Below, one piece after another: positions 25,661 to 34,345 of a DNA stretch of 54,741 nucleotides. Both the position numbers and the translations under genes were made by a program. Within the stretch, counting starts at the first letter, position 1; every line of letters starts with the position of its first letter. The notes beneath the pieces were generated by a model that was given only the letters and a program-made list of their open reading frames with translations, was not told the DNA's origin and did not search any database. This stretch comes from WJMT01 sp964624145 (lineage in GTDB: Bacteria > Acidobacteriota > Aminicenantia > Aminicenantales > Aminicenantaceae), in the NCBI GenBank assembly GCA_964624145.1, contig CAZUXT010000020.1, positions 1-54,741 of the forward strand. The letters run 5' to 3'.

Positions 25661-26983
25661 TTATAACATGGTTAGAAAACCCAGTTTTTTACTGTAAATG
25701 ACCATAAGAATGCCAACAGCCATTATGATAAAGGCAGGAATCACACAGTATTTCAGCATTTTTAAATAGGATTCTTTCATGCCCACGGTTTCTTTTGCCA
25801 GACGACCGATTATGGCTGTAGGCGGAAGAGCATCTCCGAGGGGCCAGATGATACTCATGCCAGCAAGAGCTATGATTGGATTCAGGCCGATCGTATTGAA
25901 CAGGAGGACCAGAGGCACTCCCAGTACCGGGGCTGCCCCCCACATCAGAACCGCTTCCGAGGCCGGAAGCACGAGCGGAAGAGTGAGAATGACCACAACC
26001 AGAGGAAGCGTAACAGTCGTGATAGCGATGAGACCCCGCACTCCCGTTAAAGTCATGATCTGCACCAGAACACCAACACAAGTAAGGGTGCCGATCAAAG
26101 GAAGAAGCTGATGAATCGTATCTCTTGAAATCCTCAGAATATCCAGCTTTCTCGGTGAGAGGAAGAAAATCAAAACTGCTGATGCCATAAACATCAGCGG
26201 AAGACCGATTATTGGAATGGAATGGGGACCTATTCTTCCTGCAAGAACGAGAAAGAAAAAGGCCGCAAACGGAAGTGTGACCCGGAACCAGTTCATCTTA
26301 ACAGGCGGCTCGGGAAGTTCGATCAAAGCTTTTTTCAGGTCAACAGGTTTTGATTTCCATCCAATGATAAATATGGTTAAAAGTCCCAGAATAACGCAGG
26401 GAATAAGAAGCGGAAGGAAAAAGCCGACATAAGGCATATTGACCCCTGCGGCTGTGAGCATAGCCCAAAGACTTACGGGAGGTGCAGCCGCACTCAAGCC
26501 AGCCAGGATAAAAATAATGGCTGTGATCCTGGGCCTGCTCAGACCCATAGTGTTCAAGACGGTGGAGATGAGTCCCCCCATTATGAGTACAGTGACACTG
26601 CCGGCTCCGGTAAGGGCTCCGGGAACAAGAAGAAGAAACGTCATAAGAACAAACAGTATGACTTTTTTTCTATGGAATCTGGAGAGGATCCGGCGAACGA
26701 TAAAAGAGATGCCTCCGGAGTGCTTCAAGAGATTCATGAACAGTGTTGCTGTGATAAAGATAAGAATGATATCGAAATAGGTAAAGGCTCCCTCGACTAT
26801 ATGCCTGACCGGAATCCCGGCTCCTCCTGCTAAGGCCCCGGCAACAGCGGCAGTGAACATGGAAAGTTCGGTTGATATTTTTAAAGCCCTCGCCCCTATG
26901 TATGTCACGATCATGACAGCAAGGATGATTTCTGTAGATATGAACATATTCATGGAAAGATAATAATGTATGGGAACGGGCAT
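25661..26983 (-). CDS. TRAP-type (DctM-like) permease or dicarboxylate transporter
   Basis: 440 aa with about 12 membrane helices and the GxGSVTVLIMGG and AAPPVSLWAM segments typical of TRAP large subunits and related ion-transporter families. No DctP or DctQ gene is next to it, so it may work alone. First gene of the operon with the 49-aa protein and the M14-like hydrolase; a role in glutamate or oligo-glutamate transport is inferred from this place. Two start codons (26983 and Met11) are possible; neither has a clear ribosome site. Confidence 0.7.
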   Translation of the reverse strand: MPVPIHYYLSMNMFISTEIILAVMIVTYIGARALKISTELSMFTAAVAGALAGGAGIPVRHIVEGAFTYFDIILIFITATLFMNLLKHSGGISFIVRRILSRFHRKKVILFVLMTFLLLVPGALTGAGSVTVLIMGGLISTVLNTMGLSRPRITAIIFILAGLSAAAPPVSLWAMLTAAGVNMPYVGFFLPLLIPCVILGLLTIFIIGWKSKPVDLKKALIELPEPPVKMNWFRVTLPFAAFFFLVLAGRIGPHSIPIIGLPLMFMASAVLIFFLSPRKLDILRISRDTIHQLLPLIGTLTCVGVLVQIMTLTGVRGLIAITTVTLPLVVVILTLPLVLPASEAVLMWGAAPVLGVPLVLLFNTIGLNPIIALAGMSIIWPLGDALPPTAIIGRLAKETVGMKESYLKMLKYCVIPAFIIMAVGILMVIYSKKLGFLTML

Positions 26984-27071
26984 GAAAAATCAATAAAAAA
27001 GAGATTGAATTAGGAGGGCTTGAATATTAAAATTGATTTTAACCTTGTAAATTAAGAAAACCGGAGGAGTC

Positions 27072-28394
27072 ATGAACGACAAAGAGATCTTAGGTAGAAG
27101 AAAATTTCTGAAGGCTTCCGCTTTAGGTGTTCTTGGGGCCGGAGCCTCCTTGAGGAGCAGACCGGTGAATGCCGGGGAAAATATTTTTCCTGAAGAGGAT
27201 AATAAATTTCCGAAAGTAACTCAGTACCGCACTCTGGGGCGTACAGGATTTCAAGTGTCTGACATAGGAGCGGGCTCTATCCAGGATAAAGGAGTCCTTG
27301 GAACAGCCCTTGATGCGGGAGTCAATTACATTGATACGGCAGAGCAGTATCCGGGCCACCATAAAGTAGTGGCTGAAGCGGTCAAAGGAAGAGACAGAAA
27401 ATCGCTTTTCATCACCACCAAAATCGAGATCAAAAAGGACAAGTCCAAGCAGGGTTTTCTCCAACGTGCCAGGAAATGTCTGGAAGAGCTGGATACAGAA
27501 TATGTGGATTGTATTATGATCCACATGGCTGAAACCGTCGAGATTTTAAAAACTCCGGGTTTCCACGAGGCTATGGATGAACTTAAAGCAGAAGGAAGGG
27601 TTCGTTTTGTGGGGGTTTCCAATCACGGCTCTTTCTGGTTCAGAGATCCTGAGGAGACCATGGAAAAAGTCCTCCTTGCTGCAGCTGATGACGGGCGTTT
27701 TGATGTGTTTCTAATGGCGTATAATTTTCTTAAAATGGACCAATCCCAGAGAGTTCTGGAAGTCTGCGGACAGAAAAATATAGGAGCGGCCATAATGAAA
27801 TCCACACCTGTGGCCATCTATTACAGCTTAAAGTCAAGTGTAGAGAGGATGGAGAAAGAGAATAAAGAAGTTCACCCTCTCTATAAAGATGGATTAAAAA
27901 GATACAAGGATAAAGTCGACAGAGCCGATGATTTTATAAAGAGACATAATCTGGAAAATCCTGAGGGAATAAAAGATGCGGCCATAAAGTTCGTGCTTGA
28001 TAATCCCAATGTGAGCACGGTCTGTTGTCTGGCGAAAACATATGACGATCTCGAGCGGTTCTTAAGTATTTCAGGAAAGCGGCTCAGCATGAATGACAGG
28101 GCAATGCTTTCCAAGTACGATGAGGGCTGCGGTCATCTGTACTGCCGCCATGCGTGCGGATTGTGTGAGCCTACCTGCCCTCAAGGAGTGCCTATTAACA
28201 CCATACTGCGGTTCAGTCATTACTTTAACGCTCAGGGACGGGAGCGTGAAGCCATGCAGAAATATGCGGCTATTCCGGGCACGAATGCAGAAGCGTGTAA
28301 AGAATGTTCCGGCATCTGTGAGAAAGCCTGTCCTTACGGAGTGCCTGTTCAGGGGATGCTGCTGGCAGCCCACAATCAGCTCTCTCTTTCTTAG
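27072..28394 (+). CDS. Tat-exported aldo/keto reductase with C-terminal ferredoxin domain
   Basis: 440 aa, ribosome site GGAGGAG. The twin-arginine signal GRRKFLKASALG (residues 8-19) implies export in folded form with cofactors. The aldo/keto reductase barrel (about 50-340) has DTAEQY and the Lys and His segments of the catalytic tetrad (TTKIE, IMIHM). The C-terminus (about 350-430) carries two Cys clusters, CRHACGLCEPTCP and CKECSGICEKACP, as for 4Fe-4S centres. Members of this fused family occur in many anaerobes. NAD(P)H is scarce in the periplasm, so the Fe-S part may supply electrons. Confidence 0.85.
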   Translation: MNDKEILGRRKFLKASALGVLGAGASLRSRPVNAGENIFPEEDNKFPKVTQYRTLGRTGFQVSDIGAGSIQDKGVLGTALDAGVNYIDTAEQYPGHHKVVAEAVKGRDRKSLFITTKIEIKKDKSKQGFLQRARKCLEELDTEYVDCIMIHMAETVEILKTPGFHEAMDELKAEGRVRFVGVSNHGSFWFRDPEETMEKVLLAAADDGRFDVFLMAYNFLKMDQSQRVLEVCGQKNIGAAIMKSTPVAIYYSLKSSVERMEKENKEVHPLYKDGLKRYKDKVDRADDFIKRHNLENPEGIKDAAIKFVLDNPNVSTVCCLAKTYDDLERFLSISGKRLSMNDRAMLSKYDEGCGHLYCRHACGLCEPTCPQGVPINTILRFSHYFNAQGREREAMQKYAAIPGTNAEACKECSGICEKACPYGVPVQGMLLAAHNQLSLS

Positions 28395-28539
28395 CTGGAG
28401 TTCAAATACACTCTTTGATTCGTTTTTAGATATATTTATCCCAGTCTCTTTTAAACCTGCAATCATAAAAATAAGTAACTTTTATGCGAGAAATGACGTT
28501 CTTAAAAATGAGATGGTTCTCTTTTTACATTCCATGTCG

Positions 28540-28545
28540 TATAAT
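28540..28545 (+). promoter_or_regulatory. Possible -10 element for the tldD-tldE operon
   Basis: A perfect TATAAT lies about 87 bases before the TldD start. The -35 region (TTCTCT, 17 bases upstream) is weak. Confidence 0.35.
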
Positions 28546-28631
28546 AGAAAAACTGAGAAGAATGGGAATGCATAATATTTATGCGTCATATTGTTTTTCA
28601 GGAAATGCATTGAAATATGAAGGAGGAATTC

Positions 28632-30164
28632 ATGAATAAAGTTTCCAGAAGGTCTTTTATTAAGACCACGGCGGCAGCCGCCGCTTTCACGGCTGCTACG
28701 CCTCTTTTATCAAAGGGGTGGTACGGTCTTGCCCGCGCCGATACTCCGGGATATTTTGAAAGAGAATTCAGTGTCACGGATTCCCTCTGTAGTAAAGTCT
28801 TGGCTAAAGCTCTTTCAAAGGGGGGGGATTTTGCTGACCTTTTTTTTGAGCACACCATCAGCAACTGGATCATTCTTGAAGACGGCAAGGTTAACAGGGC
28901 TTATAGTGATGTGTCGCTGGGTATCGGTATAAGAACCGTGAAAGGCGATCAGGTAGGCTATGGATTCACACAGGAGCTTTCTGAAAAGCCCATGCTTAAT
29001 GCAGCCGCCACAGCCGCTACCATAGCAAACAGTGAGCCGAAAGAAATTTCAGGAAAATTTGTTAGCCTTGAAACTGAAAATTACTATCCTCTCAAAACGC
29101 TGCTGACTTCCATCCCACTGGAATCAAAACTTCCTCTTGTTCAGTCCGTTAATGACAAGGCCTTTGCCCTTTCTCCGCTTGTCGTAAAGGTCAATGCTTC
29201 CTTTCATGACCAGCAGAAGAGGATTCTTGTTGTAACCAGTGAAGGGATAAAGGCCGAAGATCTGCAGCCAAGGAATTATTTAAACGCATCGGTCACTGCT
29301 GAGAAGAACGGCAGGCGGGAAAGAGCCGGATGGAATCTGGGGGGCCGGAAGGACTTTTCTTTTTATTCCAAATCCGTGGTGGATGAGGTTGCCAAAGAGG
29401 CCGTGGAGCGGGCTGTTGTATTGTTTGATGCTGTTCAACCTCCTGCAGGAGAGATTCCTGTTGTACTGGGCCCGGGAGTCACGGGAGTTCTGCTTCATGA
29501 AGCCATAGGCCATGGTATGGAGGCGGATTTTAATAGGAAGAAAGTCTCGACATACTGCACCATGATAGGGAAAAAGGTGGCAGAGCCTGTGGTGACCATA
29601 CTTGATGATGGAACCGTTCCCAATCTTCCCGGTTCCATTAATTTTGATGATGAAGCAACTCCAGGTCAAAAAACCGTTCTTGTGGACAAAGGGATACTCT
29701 CAAGTTATATGCACGATAAGATTTCAGCCCGCTACTACAAAGTGAAACCCACGGGAAACGGACGCCGCGAGAGCTATCAGCACTATGTACAGCCGCGCAT
29801 GAGAAATACTTATATGCTGGCAGGCCCTTCTTCTTCTGAAGATGTGATCAAAGAAGCGGGAAATGGGATCTATGTGAGAGATGTGAGCAACGGACAGGTA
29901 AAAATAGGCGAAGGTGATTTTGCGTTTTATGTCTCTCAGGGACTCATGATTGAAAACGGGAAATTAACGGCTCCTATCAAGGACATAAACATAATGGGAA
30001 ACGGCCCGAAGATGCTGAAGAACATAACCATGGTGGCTAATGATTTTGAAATGGCAAAAGGAGGCGGAGGAGCCTGCGGTAAGGGAGGGCAGGCTGTTCC
30101 TGTTGGCTTTGGTCAGCCGACCTGCCTCGTGAAGTCTCTGACAGTTGGTGGCTTGAAGGGCTGA
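28632..30164 (+). CDS. tldD: Tat-exported TldD-family metalloprotease
   Basis: 510 aa. ATG 28632 is preferred because AAGGAGG lies directly upstream and overlaps the earlier in-frame ATG (28617). The N-terminus is a twin-arginine signal, SRRSFIKTTAAAAA, unlike cytosolic E. coli TldD. The zinc motif HEAIGHGMEAD (His289, Glu290, His294) and the C-terminal GGGGACGKGG/PTCLVK region are typical of TldD. It works as a heterodimer with TldE, encoded 14 bases downstream, cleaving unfolded or modified peptides. Export would make this a periplasmic system. Confidence 0.9.
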   Translation: MNKVSRRSFIKTTAAAAAFTAATPLLSKGWYGLARADTPGYFEREFSVTDSLCSKVLAKALSKGGDFADLFFEHTISNWIILEDGKVNRAYSDVSLGIGIRTVKGDQVGYGFTQELSEKPMLNAAATAATIANSEPKEISGKFVSLETENYYPLKTLLTSIPLESKLPLVQSVNDKAFALSPLVVKVNASFHDQQKRILVVTSEGIKAEDLQPRNYLNASVTAEKNGRRERAGWNLGGRKDFSFYSKSVVDEVAKEAVERAVVLFDAVQPPAGEIPVVLGPGVTGVLLHEAIGHGMEADFNRKKVSTYCTMIGKKVAEPVVTILDDGTVPNLPGSINFDDEATPGQKTVLVDKGILSSYMHDKISARYYKVKPTGNGRRESYQHYVQPRMRNTYMLAGPSSSEDVIKEAGNGIYVRDVSNGQVKIGEGDFAFYVSQGLMIENGKLTAPIKDINIMGNGPKMLKNITMVANDFEMAKGGGGACGKGGQAVPVGFGQPTCLVKSLTVGGLKG

Positions 30165-30177
30165 AAGGAGAGAACAG

Positions 30178-31500
30178 ATGAACAAAGAATTATATGATTT
30201 GGCAGCATGGTCAATAAAAACGGCAAAGTCCTCGGGTGCGGATGAAAGCAGGGTTCACATAAACAACCAGAGATTGGTCGAGATAAGCTACAGAAACCGG
30301 AAACCTGAAAACATAAAAGAGGCTTCTACCAGAGGGCTCAGTATTGAAGTCTATGTCAATGGAAGATATTCCGCCCAGAGCACTTCAGACCTGAGAAAAA
30401 ACGCTGTAAAAGAGTTTATATCAAAAGCTGTCTCAACCACTAAACTTCTTGCGGAAGATCCCTACAGGACACTGCCTGATCCCAAATATTATAAAGGGAG
30501 GTCGGAAAAAGACCTGGGCCTGGTAGACCCTGATTATAAAAATTTCAATCCTGAGAGCAGGCACAAGATGGTCAAAGATATTGAAGAGGCCTGTCTTGAA
30601 AGAGGCGGGGACAAAGTCATTTCCGTAACAGCGGAAGAGCAGGACAGCCATGTGGAAGAGATTCTTATGGCAAGCAATGGATTCGAAGGATACACTGAGG
30701 CGACCGTGTATGTAGCCGTTGCTTCCATGACGGCTAAAGGCGAAGGGGACCGGAGGCCCAGCGACTACAGTTATTTTGTCTGTACGGATAAAAAAGAAAT
30801 GCCAAAACCTGAACTGATAGGGACGGAGGCCGCAGAAAGAACTCTTGATCTGCTGGGAGCAAAAAAGATCAAGACAGAAGAATTGCCCATAATTTTGGAG
30901 AACAGGCAGGTGCCCAGGCTTTTTGGAGGTTTTTTGGCCGCTATGTACGGAAGCAGTATCCAGCAGAAGAGGTCCTTTCTTTCGGATAAAAAAGGAGAGA
31001 AAATCGGCAGTAAATATTTGACGCTACTGGATGATCCCTTCATAAAAGGAGGTCTGGGAAGCCAGCTTTATGACAGAGACGGTTTTGCCGCCAAAAAAAG
31101 AGATATGATTAAAGCCGGGGTTTTAAAGGAGTTCTATGTTGACTGGTACTACAGCCGGAAGTTGGACTGGGAACCCACAACCGGAAGCCCGTCCAATCTC
31201 GTCATTCCACCTGGCAAGCGTTCCGTGAAAGAGATAATGGAGGACCTGAGAAGAGGGATTTTAATTACCGGATTCATCGGAGGGAATTCAAATTCGACCA
31301 CAGGGGATACTTCGATCGGCATCATCGGCCAGCTGTTTGAAAACGGCAGACCGGTCCAGGCCGTATCTGAAATGAATATTGCCGGAAACCATCTCAAATT
31401 TTGGCATGGGCTGGTAGAAGCCGCCAATGACCCCTGGATTTATTCCTCTTATAGAACTCCCAGCCTAGTTTTCAAGGATGTGGTCGTTTCCGGTTTATAA
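30178..31500 (+). CDS. TldE/PmbA-family protein, partner of TldD
   Basis: 440 aa, ribosome site AAAGGAGAG. TldD/PmbA fold without the HExxxH zinc motif, as expected for the non-catalytic TldE subunit; it ends with the usual SPSLVFKDVVVSGL-type C-terminus. No signal peptide is visible, although its partner carries a Tat signal. The 14-base gap implies one operon. It may be exported as a folded complex with TldD, or may act in the cytosol alone. Confidence 0.88.
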   Translation: MNKELYDLAAWSIKTAKSSGADESRVHINNQRLVEISYRNRKPENIKEASTRGLSIEVYVNGRYSAQSTSDLRKNAVKEFISKAVSTTKLLAEDPYRTLPDPKYYKGRSEKDLGLVDPDYKNFNPESRHKMVKDIEEACLERGGDKVISVTAEEQDSHVEEILMASNGFEGYTEATVYVAVASMTAKGEGDRRPSDYSYFVCTDKKEMPKPELIGTEAAERTLDLLGAKKIKTEELPIILENRQVPRLFGGFLAAMYGSSIQQKRSFLSDKKGEKIGSKYLTLLDDPFIKGGLGSQLYDRDGFAAKKRDMIKAGVLKEFYVDWYYSRKLDWEPTTGSPSNLVIPPGKRSVKEIMEDLRRGILITGFIGGNSNSTTGDTSIGIIGQLFENGRPVQAVSEMNIAGNHLKFWHGLVEAANDPWIYSSYRTPSLVFKDVVVSGL

Positions 31501-31520
31501 GTCAACTTCTCAAACGAACC

Positions 31521-31554
31521 GCCCCATTTATGATGTGCGCACTCGGGCTTTTTT
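31521..31554 (+). terminator. Possible terminator after the tldD-tldE operon
   Basis: GCCC (31521-31524) can pair with GGGC (31545-31548), directly followed by six Ts; the palindrome GTGCGCAC lies in the loop. The outer stem is short, so this is tentative. Confidence 0.35.
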
Positions 31555-31580
31555 ATGGGCCATTTAGGGCAATAAAATTC

Positions 31581-31609
31581 TTGAAGAAAAAAGAAGAAAA
31601 GTGTATTCT
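31581..31609 (+). promoter_or_regulatory. Promoter giving a nearly leaderless reductase mRNA
   Basis: TTGAAG (31581-31586), 17 bases, TATTCT (31604-31609). The ATG at 31619 is only nine bases after the -10, and no ribosome site precedes it, which implies a leaderless or almost leaderless message. Confidence 0.5.
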
Positions 31610-31618
31610 TTTTTCTAA

Positions 31619-32401
31619 ATGAGGAAATATGACCTTGCAAAGCTGAACATGCAGTTCAGATATGCCCGATGCGAAAATATTCTGAGTTGGGTCATAGAGA
31701 ACAGCTATCCGGATGTTGCCATGACGTCTTCTTTTCAGGCATCCGGTGTGGTATTGATAGATATGGTAAGAGGAATCCTGCCTGATTTCCCCATTTATTT
31801 CATTGACACGGGGTATCATTTTCCGGAGACTCTGGAGTTTAGAGACAGGTTGATACATGAATGGGATTTGAACGTGATCACTGTCAGGCCGGTTCCCAGA
31901 GAAAAAAGGCCTGGAGAAGTAAATAAAGAGCCTCTTTATAAAAGAGATCCTGATCTGTGCTGTAAGATCAATAAAGTGGAGCCTCTAAAAAAACTGAAAA
32001 AAAGACTCAATGTAACGTCCTGGATGTCTGCTGTAAGGAGGGATCAAAATTCGAACAGAGCGGGATTTAATATGTTTATGTATGACCGGGAAGGATATGT
32101 CCGGATTCATCCGTTGATACACTGGAGCGGATATAAAATATGGCAGTATATATATGAAAAAAAACTGCCATTTCACCCTCTATATGACAAAGGATATACT
32201 TCTATCGGTTGTTTTCCTCCTGAATGCACAAGTCAAAATCATTCAGAAAGCAACCCGAGAAAGGGGCGCTGGTTTGATACAGAAAAAACAGAATGCGGTC
32301 TTCATCTTGACTTAGTGAAAGAGGAAGAAAATGCCTGGATTCGACGACTCAAATTAAGGGAGAGCAAAAATGAGAGAAAAAAAACAAAAATTTCATCTTA
32401 A
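31619..32401 (+). CDS. cysH: APS/PAPS reductase (CysH family)
   Basis: 260 aa. The PP-loop-type nucleotide site (SSFQASGVVLIDM near 37-50) and the C-terminal KTECGLH motif (Cys226) define the CysH family. Cys114-Cys115 and Cys198/Cys203 correspond to the ligands of the 4Fe-4S cluster that marks the APS-reducing branch, but the second pair here reads CFPPEC (two extra residues) instead of the usual CxxC. It reduces activated sulfate to sulfite with thioredoxin. The 3' end overlaps the PLP-enzyme gene by 32 bases, so the two are coupled. No sulfate adenylyltransferase or sulfite reductase is in the window. Confidence 0.85.
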   Translation: MRKYDLAKLNMQFRYARCENILSWVIENSYPDVAMTSSFQASGVVLIDMVRGILPDFPIYFIDTGYHFPETLEFRDRLIHEWDLNVITVRPVPREKRPGEVNKEPLYKRDPDLCCKINKVEPLKKLKKRLNVTSWMSAVRRDQNSNRAGFNMFMYDREGYVRIHPLIHWSGYKIWQYIYEKKLPFHPLYDKGYTSIGCFPPECTSQNHSESNPRKGRWFDTEKTECGLHLDLVKEEENAWIRRLKLRESKNERKKTKISS

Positions 32402-33698
32402 ATGCAAAAGCTGCGGGCAGGAAATCGACACCTTTGACATGTGGTTTCAGCACGGGCAGAGATGTCCTGAGTGCGGGGATAACAAAGCTGATGTCATTTA
32501 TACAGACAGGATGGCTCGAATTGATGATCTGCTTCATGATAAAGATCCCTATTTTTCAGGTTTATGGCGTTACTTTGATTATTTGCCTCTTAACAGTAAA
32601 GAGAACATAATAAGCTGTGGGGAAGGAATCGTACCCATTGACAGATGGCGTTTTCTGGAAAAATTTGCTGAGGAAAATCATGGAATCAAAATAAAAGTGT
32701 TTGCGCACAGACATGATGATAATTTCGCCACCGGCACTTTCAAAGACCTAGCCGGTTCCATGATAGCCAGCGTGCTCAAGGAAAACGGTATAAAGACCTA
32801 TGTCACAGCATCTACGGGAAATGTTGGCGTGGCCTATGCCCGTTATCTGGCTGCGGCTGATATCACATTATATGCTTTTATTCCCAGTAATGCCTCCCTT
32901 GCCCAGGAAGCAGAGATCGGATGTTTCGGGCAGAAAGTTTTTAGAGTCAACGGGGATTATCAGGCTGCCAAAGAGATGGCTCTTGAATTTTCGAGAAAAA
33001 ACAAGATGCTTCTGGCTGCCGGTAATTTTGATCCCATGCGCATTGAAGCCAAAAAAACCATGGTGTATGAATGGCTCAGGCTTATGCTGGATTTTCCCAC
33101 TGTATACATTCAGGCTTTGAGCGGAGGAACCGGGCCTCTAGGTATTGCCAAAGCATGCCAGGAACTTGAAGGCATGAAGCTTTTTAAAAAGATGCCCCGG
33201 TTTATACTCACCCAGACAGACAAATGCTCTCCAATGGCGGATGCTTGGGCTGAAGCCAAGAGAAAAGGTTTCCCTGAAGGATGGGAAAAAACATATCCGA
33301 TATACCATGATCCTGAGACCATAATACCTACGCTGGCAACGGGATATCCCAAGACCTATCCTTCTGTGAGCAAATTGGTCTATGCAAGCGGAGGAGAGAT
33401 CAATGACTTCCCGGAAGAGGATACCATTCCCATAGCCCGTCTTGTGGCTTATGAATCCGCCGTAAGAATTGGGCCTGCGGCAGCGATCCCTGTCGGAGGT
33501 TTCTTCAGGTCACTGAGTGAAGGCCTGTTAAAAGAAGGTGATATCGTTATTATAAATGTAGGTGAAGGGATAAGAAGAGCCCCGGGTTTTATGGCAAAAC
33601 TGATTTACAGCACCACCAATGTTGATTCGATCGACCAGTGCACACTGATGGACAGAGAAAAGTACAGGAAGAAATTGTGGGACGACATCCTTAAATAG
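32370..33698 (+). CDS. Threonine-synthase-family PLP enzyme, candidate sulfite- or sulfide-using synthase
   Basis: 442 aa. An N-terminal zinc ribbon (Cys12, Cys15, Cys32, Cys35) is followed by a fold-type II PLP domain. The Schiff-base lysine is Lys125 in ATGTFKDLAGS; the phosphate-binding SGGTGPLG follows near residue 250, and the substrate loop TASTGNVGVAYA near 145. Annotation pipelines would call it threonine synthase. Coupling to an APS/PAPS reductase by a 32-base overlap instead suggests a beta-replacement using the sulfur product, such as cysteate synthase (phosphoserine plus sulfite) or a cysteine synthase variant. That is inference; no thr operon genes are nearby. Confidence 0.8.
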   Translation: MREKKQKFHLKCKSCGQEIDTFDMWFQHGQRCPECGDNKADVIYTDRMARIDDLLHDKDPYFSGLWRYFDYLPLNSKENIISCGEGIVPIDRWRFLEKFAEENHGIKIKVFAHRHDDNFATGTFKDLAGSMIASVLKENGIKTYVTASTGNVGVAYARYLAAADITLYAFIPSNASLAQEAEIGCFGQKVFRVNGDYQAAKEMALEFSRKNKMLLAAGNFDPMRIEAKKTMVYEWLRLMLDFPTVYIQALSGGTGPLGIAKACQELEGMKLFKKMPRFILTQTDKCSPMADAWAEAKRKGFPEGWEKTYPIYHDPETIIPTLATGYPKTYPSVSKLVYASGGEINDFPEEDTIPIARLVAYESAVRIGPAAAIPVGGFFRSLSEGLLKEGDIVIINVGEGIRRAPGFMAKLIYSTTNVDSIDQCTLMDREKYRKKLWDDILK

Positions 33699-33704
33699 AC
33701 CTTC

Positions 33705-34292
33705 TTAAAATCTTTCAATAAGAGTGAGAACAGACAGGCAGTGGTATCTGTTTACCGAGCTTTTATCAATGCACGTCGCCCTTTCCATGATAAGAATGCC
33801 CGGTGGATAATTATCCCACCTGTAGATAAAGATATCATTTAGTGAGCCCGTGATTGAAGCGAGTTCCTTTGTTCCCGATTTCAGTTCAGGCAGCCCTAAT
33901 TCTTCAAGGACTTTATTCAACGATGAGGGATTGACCATGTAGAAATAGCGGCGGGAGTCGTCCATTTTAAAATTCAGTTTAGGTTTGGGATTTTTAAATA
34001 CGTATTTTGTGTACTCCCCCATAGTCTTGATACGGCCCTTTTCAATCGTATAATTGTATACAAGTTCTTTTTTTGGAAAGAAGGTGGATGTGACATCTGA
34101 AAGAGTAATTTTTTTTGCTTCACTCTGGTTAAGGTAAAGAAGTCCTAACAGAAGAAAAAGGAAGAGAATAATCCCTCTGATAAAATTTTCTTTTTCACCT
34201 TTTATTAATATTTTTAAAAGCCAGAATGATGAGAGAAAAAGAAGGAAAGATATGGCTACAGGAAGGGTAATCGACGCGATAAAATTTCCCAT
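33705..34292 (-). CDS. Two-helix membrane protein of unknown function
   Basis: 195 aa with membrane helices at about residues 7-30 and 39-55 and a soluble C-terminal domain of about 135 residues that should lie outside the cytoplasm. Not recognised. It converges on the PLP-enzyme gene with six bases between stops and may follow the 34346-34969 gene in one transcript (53-base gap). The ribosome site is weak (AGAGAG). Confidence 0.6.
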   Translation of the reverse strand: MGNFIASITLPVAISFLLFLSSFWLLKILIKGEKENFIRGIILFLFLLLGLLYLNQSEAKKITLSDVTSTFFPKKELVYNYTIEKGRIKTMGEYTKYVFKNPKPKLNFKMDDSRRYFYMVNPSSLNKVLEELGLPELKSGTKELASITGSLNDIFIYRWDNYPPGILIMERATCIDKSSVNRYHCLSVLTLIERF

Positions 34293-34345
34293 CGTTCTCT
34301 CTAATTTAGTCGTAACTGACTTTTATTATTATAAAAAAAATGAGA

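Noticed and set aside
25464..25697. 77-aa plus-strand frame between the permease and hydrolase genes
   Set aside because: Antisense to the 49-aa gene with ribosome site; no own ribosome site.
28617..28631. ATG 28617 as start of TldD
   Set aside because: It lies within the AAGGAGG region that serves ATG 28632.
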